The notes below the pieces were generated by a model. That model was not told the DNA's origin. It did no database searches and saw nothing but the letters and a program-made list of their open reading frames with translations. Both the position numbers and the translations under genes were made by a program. From Mariniflexile sp. TRM1-10 (GTDB lineage Bacteria > Bacteroidota > Bacteroidia > Flavobacteriales > Flavobacteriaceae), in NCBI RefSeq assembly GCF_003425985.1, contig NZ_CP022985.1, positions 533,501 to 597,500 on the forward strand: a stretch of DNA of 64,000 bases. Direction: 5' to 3'. Positions 8,307-18,230 of the stretch are shown here, piece by piece (within the stretch, counting starts at the first letter, position 1; each line of letters opens with the position of its first letter).

Positions 8307-9662
8307 TTACCCAATCAACTCCTTTACGGCATTAAAATCCAATCCGCCATAATTTCCGGAACTCATTAAAAGCAATGCTTTATTATCAAAGTTTTGCGAG
8401 AATAGGAAATTTTTAAAATCGTCTGGGTTAGTGTAAATAATTAAATCGTCGCGTTCAAAGGCTCTAGCTATTTGCTCGTGGGTGACTTCTTTAAGCTTTT
8501 TAATTTCTACAGCATGTGGCGAGTAAAACACCACGGCAACATCGGCAACATCTAACGCGCCTTTGTATTCTTTTAAAAATTCGGCATTTAAACTGCTATA
8601 GGTATGCAGCTCCAAACAAGCCACTAAAGTTCTATTGGCATATTGTTCTTTAACGGCTTTTGTTGTGGCTTCCACTTTACTTGGTGAATGGGCAAAATCT
8701 TTATAGGCCACACTGGTTTTACTTTCTGCAATTTTCTCAAGGCGTTTGCTCGCTCCTTTAAAGGTGGCGATGGCTTCATAAAAATCGTCTTCATCGACAC
8801 CCATGTGTTGGCAAATCCATTTAGCACCCGCCAAATTGTTTAGGTTGTGCTTCCCAAAAATCTCAATTGGTAAAAGCCCTTCGGGAGTTTCCAATAATGT
8901 TTGTCCGTTCTCTACGCTATATTCCGGTGTTTGGTATGGTAATTTACGAATGGTATTATTAGACGCCTCTACAACTTGTTTGACTTCTAGGTCTTCTTCA
9001 TTATAGGTTATGCTTCCACCACTAACAATAGAATCCACAAAAATACGGAACTGCTCTACATAATTATCATACGTGGGGAATACGTTTATATGATCCCAAG
9101 CAATCCCGCTTAGCAAGGCAATATTGGGTCTATATAAATGGAATTTTGGGCGTCTATCTATAGGAGAACTTAAATACTCGTCGCCTTCAAGCACCATAAA
9201 ATCGTTGGTTTCGGTGAGTTTTACCATCACATCAAAACCTTCTAATTGTGCGCCCACCATATAATCGACATCACGATTGTGGTAATGCATCACATGTAAA
9301 ATCATAGAGGTTATAGTGGTTTTTCCATGACTCCCACCAATAACCACTCGGGTTTTGTGTTTTGATTGTTCATATAAAAACTCTGGATAACTGTATATTT
9401 TCAAGCCTAATTCCTGAGCTTTTAGCAGTTCAGGATTATCAGCTTTGGCATGCATGCCTAAAACAACCGCATCGATAGCAGCATTGATTTTTTCTGGAAA
9501 CCAACCGTAAGTTTCTGGCAATAACCCTTTTGCTTGCAATCGAGATTTTGAAGGTTCGAAAATTTCGTCGTCGCTACCTGTTACTTGATATCCTTTATTG
9601 TGAAGTGCCAGGGCTAAATTATGCATCGCAGAGCCACCAATTGCTATAAAATGTACGTTCAT
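8307..9662 (-). CDS. mpl: Mur ligase family protein, UDP-N-acetylmuramate:L-Ala-gamma-D-Glu-mDAP ligase (Mpl)-like
   Basis: Cytosolic ATP-dependent ligase of 451 residues in the MurC/Mpl group. Mpl reattaches the recycled murein tripeptide to UDP-MurNAc, bypassing de novo peptide addition. The N-terminal nucleotide-binding loop (IAIGGSAMHNLAL), the ATP P-loop GGSHGKTT (109-116), the Mur-family Glu/His region (LEGDEYLSS, SGIAWDHINVFP) and the C-terminal domain are all present. It is shorter than MurC proteins and carries the HFIAIGGSAMHNLA start that I associate with Mpl. Distinguishing Mpl from MurC is by resemblance only. It is monocistronic. Confidence 0.85.
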   Translation of the reverse strand: MNVHFIAIGGSAMHNLALALHNKGYQVTGSDDEIFEPSKSRLQAKGLLPETYGWFPEKINAAIDAVVLGMHAKADNPELLKAQELGLKIYSYPEFLYEQSKHKTRVVIGGSHGKTTITSMILHVMHYHNRDVDYMVGAQLEGFDVMVKLTETNDFMVLEGDEYLSSPIDRRPKFHLYRPNIALLSGIAWDHINVFPTYDNYVEQFRIFVDSIVSGGSITYNEEDLEVKQVVEASNNTIRKLPYQTPEYSVENGQTLLETPEGLLPIEIFGKHNLNNLAGAKWICQHMGVDEDDFYEAIATFKGASKRLEKIAESKTSVAYKDFAHSPSKVEATTKAVKEQYANRTLVACLELHTYSSLNAEFLKEYKGALDVADVAVVFYSPHAVEIKKLKEVTHEQIARAFERDDLIIYTNPDDFKNFLFSQNFDNKALLLMSSGNYGGLDFNAVKELIG

Positions 9663-9696
9663 GGAATTGTTTTGAATGCACCAAATATACTTTTTT

Positions 9697-9893
9697 GTTA
9701 GGTAGTTTCAAAGGTAAAAAAGTTGCAAAGTTTCTGAGGTACAAAGTTGCAAAGTTGCAAAGACTCAAAGTTTCAGAGTTTCAGAGAGGCAAAGTTTCAA
9801 AGTTGCAGAGCTTCAGAGGCGCAGAGTTTCAGAGATACAAACTAACTGTGACTGAAAACTGTGACTGAAAACTGAGACCGCAAACTGAGACCA
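9697..9893. repeat. Degenerate short tandem repeats (caaagttgcaaagtttcagag type)
   Basis: About 140 bp of imperfect head-to-tail copies of gcaaagttt / tcagagttt words, then about 50 bp of imperfect copies of aactgtgactgaa and aactgagacc. There is no open frame or obvious fold. It fills the gap between the Mpl-like and TPR genes. Confidence 0.8.
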
Positions 9894-9894
9894 A

Positions 9895-10848
9895 CTACAA
9901 CCTCAATATCTTTAGCCTCTCGTCTTTAAACGACTTGGTTTTTGGCGATTCGGCAAGTGCTAAATCGATATACTTTAAAGCGGCTTCTTTATTCTTTTTG
10001 TGGGCGTAAATTTGGGATAGCCTATAGTGCGCCCAAGCTTTCGGAACGCCGTCTTCGGGCGAATAATTTTTAAGATAGGTTTGCAAACATTGCACGCCTT
10101 TTTGCAACTCAATGTTGTATTCTGCAGCTATTTTGCCCATTTGGTAATCTAGCGCATTGCGTTTGTGTTTTTCTTTGGCTACTTCTAAATTCGCCAAGGC
10201 TTTTTCGGGTTGCTTTTGTTTTTCGTAAAAGGTCGTCAACTTATCGTAACACCATAAAGAACCGCCCTGGTTTATGGCCAGTTTATAATACTTTTCGGCA
10301 AGTTCTGGTTCATTATCATATTCATAAATATAGCCTTTTGCCAAATAGCCATCTACTTTTGATAGTTGCTCTAGCTGATAAGCATACTTTAACGACTTAT
10401 TTATGCTTCCTCCTAAAATACCGGGTAATTTCGTGTAATATTCAACCAATGCCCAGCGTACGTTAACGTGTTTGGGATCCAGTTCTGCAGCTTTAAGAAA
10501 CGCTGCTTCAATATCGCCTACCATCCCCAACGCTGTTAGTTTGCTAGCCGCTAACGCTTTCATACCCAAAGCACCACCATATTTATAGTGGTACTCGGCA
10601 CTTTTGGGGTTGGCATCTACGAGTTGTTTGTAGCTTGCTATGGCTTCATCCCATTTTTCTTGATGACCATAGGTATCTCCTAATAACTCGATAGCTTTTG
10701 GACTTTTCGGTTGTTTTTTTAGATACGCTGTTAATTGTATTTCAGCTTTTTCAAATTGCTTTTGCCTAAAAAAATAATCGATACTATCTAACGGGGTTTG
10801 ACTAAATGATACTATCGGAAAAAGTAGTAGGTAAATAAATTTTCTCAT
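9895..10848 (-). CDS. Secreted or periplasmic TPR protein
   Basis: A 317-residue protein from the ATG at 10848, where a clean signal peptide begins (MRKFIYLLLFPIVSFSQ); an upstream ATG at 10881 would bury it. After the signal come repeated TPR-type helix pairs, visible as segments such as AIELLGDTYGHQEKWDEAI, AEYHYKYGGALGMKALAA, YLAKGYIYEYDNEPELAEKY and AHYRLSQIYAHKKNKEAAL. It probably scaffolds protein-protein contacts in the cell envelope. No partner is evident; the gene stands alone and divergent from the macroglobulin. Confidence 0.85.
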   Translation of the reverse strand: MRKFIYLLLFPIVSFSQTPLDSIDYFFRQKQFEKAEIQLTAYLKKQPKSPKAIELLGDTYGHQEKWDEAIASYKQLVDANPKSAEYHYKYGGALGMKALAASKLTALGMVGDIEAAFLKAAELDPKHVNVRWALVEYYTKLPGILGGSINKSLKYAYQLEQLSKVDGYLAKGYIYEYDNEPELAEKYYKLAINQGGSLWCYDKLTTFYEKQKQPEKALANLEVAKEKHKRNALDYQMGKIAAEYNIELQKGVQCLQTYLKNYSPEDGVPKAWAHYRLSQIYAHKKNKEAALKYIDLALAESPKTKSFKDERLKILRL

Positions 10849-11097
10849 CGGTTCATGCTTATTGAATTCATTGTTTTTCATCGGTCAAATACAACATTCG
10901 TATAACGAACTTGTTTAAACTATTATCACTGTGTAACAAAAATTTAATTATGAATGTTTCATAACATGATTTCTTATCAAATATCAAAACGTCTTTTAAC
11001 TAAAAATAGCTAACTTCACTCAGTCAAATTAACTATTCACTCATTTGTTATTTTTTGGAATAGCTTTTGAAAGTAATTTAGTAACAAATTTAATGAA

Positions 11098-14000
11098 ATG
11101 AAACAATCAGTAATTTTTTTAACAATTCTTTTGCTTTCAAGCTTGGGCTACAGTCAAAACCCAGATTACGACACCCTTTGGAAAACTGTTGAAAAGCATG
11201 AAGTTGAAGGCTTGCCAAAATCGGCCTTAAACGTTGTAAACCAAATTTCCACATTGGCAACTAAAGATAAAAACCAACCTCAACTTATAAAAACCATGCT
11301 TTTTAAAAGCAAATTTGCCTTGGTTCTGGAAGAAGATGCCCAGTTAAAAATTATAAACGATTTTAAGAAGCAAATCGAGCTTAGCGCCTTCCCAACAAAA
11401 AACATCCTTGAAAGCATTTTGGCAAATTTATATTGGCAATACTTTAACCAAAACAGATGGCAATTTTATAATAGAACAAATACAGAAAATAAGGTTGATC
11501 GGGTTGACTTTAGAACTTGGGATTTACAAACCTTGTTCGATGAGATTCATTTACATTACCAAAACGCATTACAAAACGGGTTAATGCTTCAATTAGAGCC
11601 TTTAGGAAAGTATGATGCTATTTTAAACATTCAAAAAGACTCAAAAATTTATAGACCTACGCTGTTCGATTTTTTAAATCATGAAGCTTTGGATTTTTAT
11701 AAAACCAACGAAACCCATATTACCAAACCTGCTTATAAATTTGAAATTGATGACCCAAAATTCCTTGGGGACGCTTTCACGTTTGCTAACATAGAATTAA
11801 AGTCTAAAGATTCCACGTCTTTACAGTTACATGCTTTAAAAATTTATCAAGACGTCATTCAATTTCATTTAAAGGATAAAGAACCCTTTGCTTTGGCGGA
11901 TGTGAATATTGAACGCTTAAAATTTGTTAATCAATATGGCACTTTTAGCGATAAAGAATCCTTATTGTTAAAAGCTTTAAAATCTGAATCCGACAAACTA
12001 AAATCCCACGAAGTTTCTGGGTTATATGATTTTGAAATCGCCACTATTTATTACCAACAAAGCAACCAATACCAACCAACAACTAAAGAAGAAAACCGAT
12101 GGAAAGCCAAAGAAGCTTTAGATATTTGTAATGCAGTCATTCTAAAATTTCCAAAAAGTAAAGCTGCGGAAAAATGCGTTATTTTAAAACAACAAATACT
12201 TCAGCAAACACTACAAATTACCACAGAAAGCTACTTGCCTATTCAACATCACAGTCGATTATTGGTAAGCTATAAAAATTTAGACAGTCTTGATTTTAAA
12301 ATATTCAAACTAACACGAAACCAATTAGAGAAATTCAATAAAACCTATCGGAAGGAAGAACAACTGGCTTTTATAAAAAAACTGGATGTTAACAATCAAT
12401 GGGAAAGTAAGCTTCGAAACGAGGATGACTACCAAAATCATACCACCGAAGTTGCTGTACCCAAACTTAATAATGGTACGTGTTTAATTTTTGCTTCAAC
12501 AAAAAATGATGACGAAACCTTTGCGTTTAGTACCATTCAAGTTACCAATTTAGCTTTGGTTGAAACTGAAACCGAAGCTCATAAAACCTTTCAAGTTATT
12601 GATAGAAACAACGGAAAGCCTATAAGTAATGCATCCGTTGAATTAAGTTATACCGAAAACAATAACCGAAGCATTCAATATGAAAACCTATCTACAAATA
12701 ATTTAGGAGAAATCAACATTGAGAAAACCAAAGACCGCTACAGGAACCTTTCGGTAAAAGTTAAATACGGTAATGACACCGCTTATTTTGGCGATTATTA
12801 TGTTACGCCTAAATATAAAACCGAAAAAGAAGAAACCGAATACAAAGCCTTTTTATTTACCGACAGAAGCATTTACCGCCCAGGACAAACCGTTTATTTT
12901 AAAGCCATTGCTATAAAAACTAATCCGAATGATGGAAAATCGGAAGTCGTAGCAAACGAACCTGTGTATGCTACGCTATATGATGTCAATGATGATGAAA
13001 TAAAAGAACTGGAATTTAAAACCAATGAATTCGGCTCCGTTTCAGGCGAATTTATCTTACCAAACTCTGGATTAACAGGTGAATACCACATTGAATTTGA
13101 TGGTGATGAAGAAGATTTTTATTTAGAACATTATTTCTCTGTTGAAGAATACAAACGTCCGAAGTTCGAAACTAAATTCACTCCCGTTACCGAAACCTTT
13201 AAAGTCAACGATTCCATAACCATTAAAGGCACGGCTTTGGCGTATGCAGGAAGCAATATTACCGATGCCAAAGTCGTATATCGGGTACACCGAAAAGTGG
13301 AATACCCACGTTGGTATTTTTGGAGTCGTCCTTGGTTTAACAGTGAACCACAAGAAATCACCCATGGAGAAAGTACCACCAATGAGAAAGGTGAATTTGA
13401 AATCGTTTTTAAAGCCATCCCTGACCAAAGTGTGGATAAAAGCAGTTTGCCTATTTTCAATTATGAAATTACGGCAGATGTGACCGATTTAAATGGCGAA
13501 ACCCGAAGCGCTACGACGATTGTCAATGTAGGATATCATGCGTTGGTGGCAACTATGACTATTGCTGACAAACTGGATAAAAACGAGAAAGACCAAAAAA
13601 TCAACATCGACACCAAAAACCTTAATGGCGAATTCGTACCAGCAACGGGTACTATTAAAATATATAAATTACAAGCACCGAAGTCCGTTTTACGAACCAG
13701 ACCTTGGGCAGCACCCGATTATCAAGATTTTTCAGAAGAAGCTTTTAAAAATCTATTTCCGCATGATGCCTATACCAATGAACATGATTCCAGTCATTGG
13801 GAAAAAGGCGATTTGGTTTTTGAAAAACCCTTTGACACTAAAACATCCAAAGAACTTCCTTTAGGAAACATTAAGAAATGGGACTCCGGGCAATACATCA
13901 TCACTTTGGAAAGCAAGGATAAGTTTGGTCAATTGGTTAAAGATGAAATAAAAACCATGTTGTATAGTGATCATGATAAAACCGTAGCCGATAACCAACT

Positions 14001-17000
14001 ATTTAGCATCACAAGCAATAAACCAACCTATAAAGTTGGTGAAACCGCTATGGTAACATTTGCTTCAGCTGCTGAAGATTTAAAAATCACGGTATCCATT
14101 GAAAAAGATCATAAAATTGTTCAAACCCAAATCATTCAACTAAATAATAACAAACAAACCATTTCAATACCTGTTACAAAAGAAGATGTTGGTGGTTTTA
14201 AAATTTACTACAGTTTTGCAGCTTTTAATAGTTTTCGGTCGGGTACTGAAATAATTATGGTGCCTTACCCAAAAACCGATTTAGATATAGAAACCACCAC
14301 CTTTAGAGACAAATTACAACCGGGAACCGATGAGACTTGGAGTTTCAAAATTAAAGGCCCGAAAAGAGATAAAGTATCTGCAGAATTATTAGCAAGTATG
14401 TATGATGCGTCTTTAGACCAGTTTAAATCTCATGCTTGGGATTTTAATCCTATTAACAAACCTCATTACTATTCATATAATCGTAGCAATGCAAGCCAAA
14501 GTTTTGGAACTAAAAATTTTAGGGTTTATAATAAACCATATCCAAATCTAAACGATCCGCAACAATACGATCAATTAAATTGGTTTGGGTTTTATTTTGG
14601 AAATAATAATGCTATTAGAATTAGAGGAACTGCAAGTATTTCTAAAGCATTAAACGGAATGGTTTCAGGTGTTCAAGTTGAAGAAGATTCCTCTAATCTT
14701 GATGAAGTTGTAGTGGTTGGTTATGGCGAAATGAAAAGAGAAGCTTTAAATGCTCCTCCGACTCCAAATACCCCTGAAGTTATAGAAGAAAAACCAAACT
14801 TCGACACCGTTCAAATTCGTAAAAACCTTCAAGAAACAGCCTTTTTCTTTCCGCAGTTACAAACCGATGCAGAAGGCCATGTGAGTTTTAGTTTCAGCAC
14901 GCCGGAAGCCCTGACCCAATGGAAATTGCAACTATTGGCACATACAAAAACTTTGGAAAGCGCTACCAAAACCTTAACAACCGTTACCCAAAAAGAATTG
15001 ATGGTCATTCCAAACGCCCCTCGTTTTTTACGTCAAGGCGACCAAATAAGCATCAGTACGAAAATTGCGAATCTAACGGACAAACAACTTTCTGGACAAG
15101 CCGTTTTACTATTAACCAATGCTATCACAGGAAAAGACATAACCGCAAACCTGCTCAGCCCTCCCCCCTCGGGAGAGTTAGAGGGGGCTTTTATGGTGAA
15201 TGCCAAAGGCAACACACAAGTCTCTTGGAATTTAACAATCCCTGATGATGTTGATGCCGTTCAATACAAAATCATAGCAAAATCTGGCGATTTTAGCGAT
15301 GGCGAACAAAATGCGCTTCCTGTTTTAAGTAACCGCATGTTAGTTACCGAAACCCTACCTATGTGGATTCGCAGTAACGAAACCAGAACTTTCACGTTAG
15401 ACAAGCTTAAAACTAATACCTCAACAACCCTTAAAAACCATAAGTTAACCTTGGAAATCACCTCCAACCCTGCGTGGTATGCCGTTCAAGCCTTGCCCTA
15501 TTTAATGGAATATCCGTATGATTGTAACGAACAAACGTTTTCTCGTTATTATGCCAATGCCTTGGCGAGCCATATTGCGAATTCAAACCCTAGAATTCAG
15601 GAGGTTTTTAACCAATGGGCGTCTCAAGACGCACTTATGAGCAATCTTGAAAAGAATGAAGAATTAAAATCTATTCTTATTCAAGAAACACCTTGGCTAC
15701 GTGATGCCCAAAGTGAAACCGAACAGAAAAAACGTATTGCCTTGTTATTCGACTTAAACAAAATGAATAACGAACTGCAATCGGCTATGCGCAAACTTAA
15801 AAACAACCAATTACCAAATGGCGCTTGGGCATGGTTTAATGGCGGACATGAAAACCGCTATATCACCCAACACATCATCATTGGTTTTGGACATTTGAAT
15901 AAACTCGGTGTCACTACTACTGAAAACGCGAAAATGATTGAAAAAGCCATCAACTATTTAGATGCCGAATTTGTAAAAGAATATAAAGACATTAGAAAAT
16001 ATGATGCTAAAGTCGATTTAAGCAAAGACCATTTAAGTTACACCCAATTGCATTATTTATACATGCGTAGCTTCTTTCCAGATATTAAAAAATCAAAAGA
16101 AGTAGAAGACATCATTAAATATTACCAAACACAAATTCAAAAATACTGGTTAAGCCGTTCGCTGTATTCAAAAGGACTCATGGCATTGGTTTCAGAACGG
16201 TTGAATGACAAATCAACGTCTGCCAAGATTTTAAAATCATTAAAAGAAACCAGCATTACTAATGAAGAATTAGGCATGTATTGGAAAGAAAACACCCCTT
16301 CTTGGTATTGGTACCAAGCACCCGTTGAAACACAAGCGTTGTTGATTGAAGCATTTTCTGAAATTGAAAATGACACCAAAACCATCGATAATTTAAAAAT
16401 CTGGTTACTTAAAAACAAACAAACCCATCAGTGGAAAACCACCAAAGCAACTACCGAAGCTGTTTATGCTTTGTTGTTACAAGGAAGTGACTGGTTATCG
16501 GTGACCGATGCGGTTGACGTGGTTTTAGGCGGTCAAAAAATAGAGCCTTCAAAACTTGAAAATGTAAAAGTTGAAGCGGGAACTGGGTATTATAAAACTT
16601 CTTGGAGCGCTTCTGAAATTAAACCAGAAATGGCTGAAGTGACCCTCACCAAAAAAGGAGAAGGCATTGCATGGGGCAGTTTATACTGGCAATATTTTGA
16701 AGATTTAAACAAAATAACTTCGGCTGAAACACCACTTAAATTAAAGAAAAAGTTGTTCCTTAAAAAGAATACGGATACTGGCGAGCAAATTTCGGAAATC
16801 ACAGAAAAAACCCATTTAAAAGTTGGTGATTTAGTAAGAGTTCGTATTGAACTACAAAGCGATAGACCTATGGAATTTGTCCATATGAAAGACATGCGCG
16901 CCGCTGGATTAGAACCTGTAAATGTGCTTTCCCAATACAAATGGCAAGACGGCTTGGGGTATTATGAAAGCACTAAAGATGCATCGACAAACTTCTTTTT

Positions 17001-17151
17001 CGATTATTTACCCAAAGGCATTTTTGTATTTGAATACGATTTAAGAATCAATAATGCCGGTAATATGAGCAATGGTATCACCACGATTCAAAGCATGTAT
17101 GCACCAGAATTTAGTAGCCATAGTGAAGGTGTTCGCCTATTAGTAGATTAA
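11098..17151 (+). CDS. Alpha-2-macroglobulin family protein with inserted TonB-box/plug-like segment
   Basis: A very large (2017-residue) envelope protein starting with a signal peptide (KQSVIFLTILLLSSLGYSQ). Bacterial macroglobulins are thought to trap attacking proteases. The MG2-like region starts near FTDRSIYRPGQTVYFKA (~585), the A2M core near FFFPQLQTDAEGHVSFSF (~1250), and the thioester-type motif is YPYDCNEQT with Cys1476 and the partner Gln two residues after Asn. The alpha/alpha helical TED repeats follow to ~1800. Two oddities: residues ~1175-1215 read like a SusC plug and TonB box (LDEVVVVGYG at 1201-1210), and residues ~1353-1364 (SPPPSGELEGA) are encoded by a GC-rich imperfect palindrome. 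No penicillin-binding protein PbpC is adjacent, unlike many bacterial A2M loci. Confidence 0.93.
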   Translation: MKQSVIFLTILLLSSLGYSQNPDYDTLWKTVEKHEVEGLPKSALNVVNQISTLATKDKNQPQLIKTMLFKSKFALVLEEDAQLKIINDFKKQIELSAFPTKNILESILANLYWQYFNQNRWQFYNRTNTENKVDRVDFRTWDLQTLFDEIHLHYQNALQNGLMLQLEPLGKYDAILNIQKDSKIYRPTLFDFLNHEALDFYKTNETHITKPAYKFEIDDPKFLGDAFTFANIELKSKDSTSLQLHALKIYQDVIQFHLKDKEPFALADVNIERLKFVNQYGTFSDKESLLLKALKSESDKLKSHEVSGLYDFEIATIYYQQSNQYQPTTKEENRWKAKEALDICNAVILKFPKSKAAEKCVILKQQILQQTLQITTESYLPIQHHSRLLVSYKNLDSLDFKIFKLTRNQLEKFNKTYRKEEQLAFIKKLDVNNQWESKLRNEDDYQNHTTEVAVPKLNNGTCLIFASTKNDDETFAFSTIQVTNLALVETETEAHKTFQVIDRNNGKPISNASVELSYTENNNRSIQYENLSTNNLGEINIEKTKDRYRNLSVKVKYGNDTAYFGDYYVTPKYKTEKEETEYKAFLFTDRSIYRPGQTVYFKAIAIKTNPNDGKSEVVANEPVYATLYDVNDDEIKELEFKTNEFGSVSGEFILPNSGLTGEYHIEFDGDEEDFYLEHYFSVEEYKRPKFETKFTPVTETFKVNDSITIKGTALAYAGSNITDAKVVYRVHRKVEYPRWYFWSRPWFNSEPQEITHGESTTNEKGEFEIVFKAIPDQSVDKSSLPIFNYEITADVTDLNGETRSATTIVNVGYHALVATMTIADKLDKNEKDQKINIDTKNLNGEFVPATGTIKIYKLQAPKSVLRTRPWAAPDYQDFSEEAFKNLFPHDAYTNEHDSSHWEKGDLVFEKPFDTKTSKELPLGNIKKWDSGQYIITLESKDKFGQLVKDEIKTMLYSDHDKTVADNQLFSITSNKPTYKVGETAMVTFASAAEDLKITVSIEKDHKIVQTQIIQLNNNKQTISIPVTKEDVGGFKIYYSFAAFNSFRSGTEIIMVPYPKTDLDIETTTFRDKLQPGTDETWSFKIKGPKRDKVSAELLASMYDASLDQFKSHAWDFNPINKPHYYSYNRSNASQSFGTKNFRVYNKPYPNLNDPQQYDQLNWFGFYFGNNNAIRIRGTASISKALNGMVSGVQVEEDSSNLDEVVVVGYGEMKREALNAPPTPNTPEVIEEKPNFDTVQIRKNLQETAFFFPQLQTDAEGHVSFSFSTPEALTQWKLQLLAHTKTLESATKTLTTVTQKELMVIPNAPRFLRQGDQISISTKIANLTDKQLSGQAVLLLTNAITGKDITANLLSPPPSGELEGAFMVNAKGNTQVSWNLTIPDDVDAVQYKIIAKSGDFSDGEQNALPVLSNRMLVTETLPMWIRSNETRTFTLDKLKTNTSTTLKNHKLTLEITSNPAWYAVQALPYLMEYPYDCNEQTFSRYYANALASHIANSNPRIQEVFNQWASQDALMSNLEKNEELKSILIQETPWLRDAQSETEQKKRIALLFDLNKMNNELQSAMRKLKNNQLPNGAWAWFNGGHENRYITQHIIIGFGHLNKLGVTTTENAKMIEKAINYLDAEFVKEYKDIRKYDAKVDLSKDHLSYTQLHYLYMRSFFPDIKKSKEVEDIIKYYQTQIQKYWLSRSLYSKGLMALVSERLNDKSTSAKILKSLKETSITNEELGMYWKENTPSWYWYQAPVETQALLIEAFSEIENDTKTIDNLKIWLLKNKQTHQWKTTKATTEAVYALLLQGSDWLSVTDAVDVVLGGQKIEPSKLENVKVEAGTGYYKTSWSASEIKPEMAEVTLTKKGEGIAWGSLYWQYFEDLNKITSAETPLKLKKKLFLKKNTDTGEQISEITEKTHLKVGDLVRVRIELQSDRPMEFVHMKDMRAAGLEPVNVLSQYKWQDGLGYYESTKDASTNFFFDYLPKGIFVFEYDLRINNAGNMSNGITTIQSMYAPEFSSHSEGVRLLVD
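15156..15190. repeat. GC-rich imperfect palindrome inside the macroglobulin gene
   Basis: The arms agccctccccc and gagggggct enclose tcgggagagtta. Its composition differs sharply from the surrounding AT-rich coding sequence. It is in frame and encodes roughly SPPPSGELEGA. It resembles a mobile intergenic palindrome captured by a gene. Confidence 0.6.
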
Positions 17152-17228
17152 GTAAATTTCGATGAAATGAATAAAAAATTAATTTTAATTTATTATCTTT
17201 CAACTTACTAACTAATAAATATATCATT

Positions 17229-17609
17229 ATGAATTCAAAAGTTTTTATGGTAATTAGAATTATTCTAGGTCTTTTACTCCTTGTTTTTGGACTTAACAAA
17301 TTTTTAAATTTTTTACCCGCACCAGAAGGAATGTCTGAAGAAGCTGGTGCTTATTTTGGCGCTTTAATGTCGGCTAAAGTAATCCCACATTTGGTTGGGA
17401 TTGTTGAAGTTTTAGCCGGTTTGGCTTTAATACTGAATAAATATGGTGCTTTAATGGCTCTTATTTTAATGAGTGTTTCTGTAAACGCTGTGCTTTTCCA
17501 CATCAATTTAGATCCTGAAGGCATAGGCCCTGCATTGGCTGTTCTAATTTTAAATATCGTCGTACTATACGGTTATAAAGACAAATATAAAGATTTACTC
17601 GCTGGATAA
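17229..17609 (+). CDS. DoxX family membrane protein
   Basis: A 126-residue integral membrane protein with four predicted helices (about 7-26, 48-68, 75-92 and 102-118). It fits the DoxX family: a long first helix with RIILGLLLLVFGLNKF, then a second with HLVGIVEVLAGLALI. DoxX-like proteins are linked to redox and sulfur metabolism in some bacteria, but the role here is unknown. A strong terminator follows, so it ends its transcript. It lies 77 bp after the macroglobulin stop and could be read through from it. Confidence 0.85.
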   Translation: MNSKVFMVIRIILGLLLLVFGLNKFLNFLPAPEGMSEEAGAYFGALMSAKVIPHLVGIVEVLAGLALILNKYGALMALILMSVSVNAVLFHINLDPEGIGPALAVLILNIVVLYGYKDKYKDLLAG

Positions 17610-17620
17610 AATTTTTCTTA

Positions 17621-17647
17621 AAGAGGCTTAAAAGCCTCTTTTTTTTT
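17621..17647 (+). terminator. Rho-independent terminator after the DoxX gene
   Basis: Stem aagaggctt / aagcctctt with a 2-base loop followed by seven T. It starts 11 bp past the stop. The same aaagaggct stem type occurs after rpsO and in the split hairpin flanking the IS110. Confidence 0.9.
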
Positions 17648-17687
17648 ATGATTAGCTTTGCCTTGAGAAAATGGGTTACAGTACATA

Positions 17688-18212
17688 TTGAAACTAACAG
17701 CAGAATACATAAAGACCAATTATTTAATTCTATCAATTAAATTATTAATAGTTAGCTTCTTTATTCTATCATTAAAATTCGGAATTCAAAGAATAACAGA
17801 TTATTATTTCGCATTTGCCAATTACAACGATAGCAGATTTACAGAATATTTGAATATTTCCATCAATGAATTTTTTTTAAGGCCAACAATCTTTTTACTG
17901 ATTCCAGTCATCGGGATTTTTATTAATAAAAAAACTGGTTGGATTTTAATTCAATCTTATTTCTATTACCTGATTTCAAATTTGTCTTTCTCAGTAAAGT
18001 TCGTTGACCCAACAGACAAAACTCTGATTTTGACAAATATCATCGGATTCTCACTCGTGCTTCTAATCATATTAATTATGAATAAACATAAAATTAGCAA
18101 TCAAACTTATGGAATAGCTAAAACAGAATTGATAAGCAAGAATATTATTGCATCCATTATTGGAATATCAATAACAATAATTTCAGTAGTGATTAAGGCT
18201 AATGGTTTATGA
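17688..18212 (+). CDS. Orphan membrane protein, unknown function
   Basis: A 174-residue protein with about four hydrophobic helices (12-30, 67-82, 113-130 and 151-169) and no recognised family. The frame opens with TTG at 17688; no better ATG is near. It is very AT-rich. The cassette-like repeat at 18231-18272 follows its stop, as one also follows the small membrane protein at 6409. The next frame overlaps its stop (atga), but that overlap is probably fortuitous because the downstream lipoprotein most likely starts at 18302. Confidence 0.65.
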   Translation: MKLTAEYIKTNYLILSIKLLIVSFFILSLKFGIQRITDYYFAFANYNDSRFTEYLNISINEFFLRPTIFLLIPVIGIFINKKTGWILIQSYFYYLISNLSFSVKFVDPTDKTLILTNIIGFSLVLLIILIMNKHKISNQTYGIAKTELISKNIIASIIGISITIISVVIKANGL

Positions 18213-18230
18213 GTAAAAATATGAGCTGTA

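Noticed and set aside
9697..9893. CRISPR array
   Set aside because: Repeat words are short, drifting and not separated by unique spacers; no cas genes.
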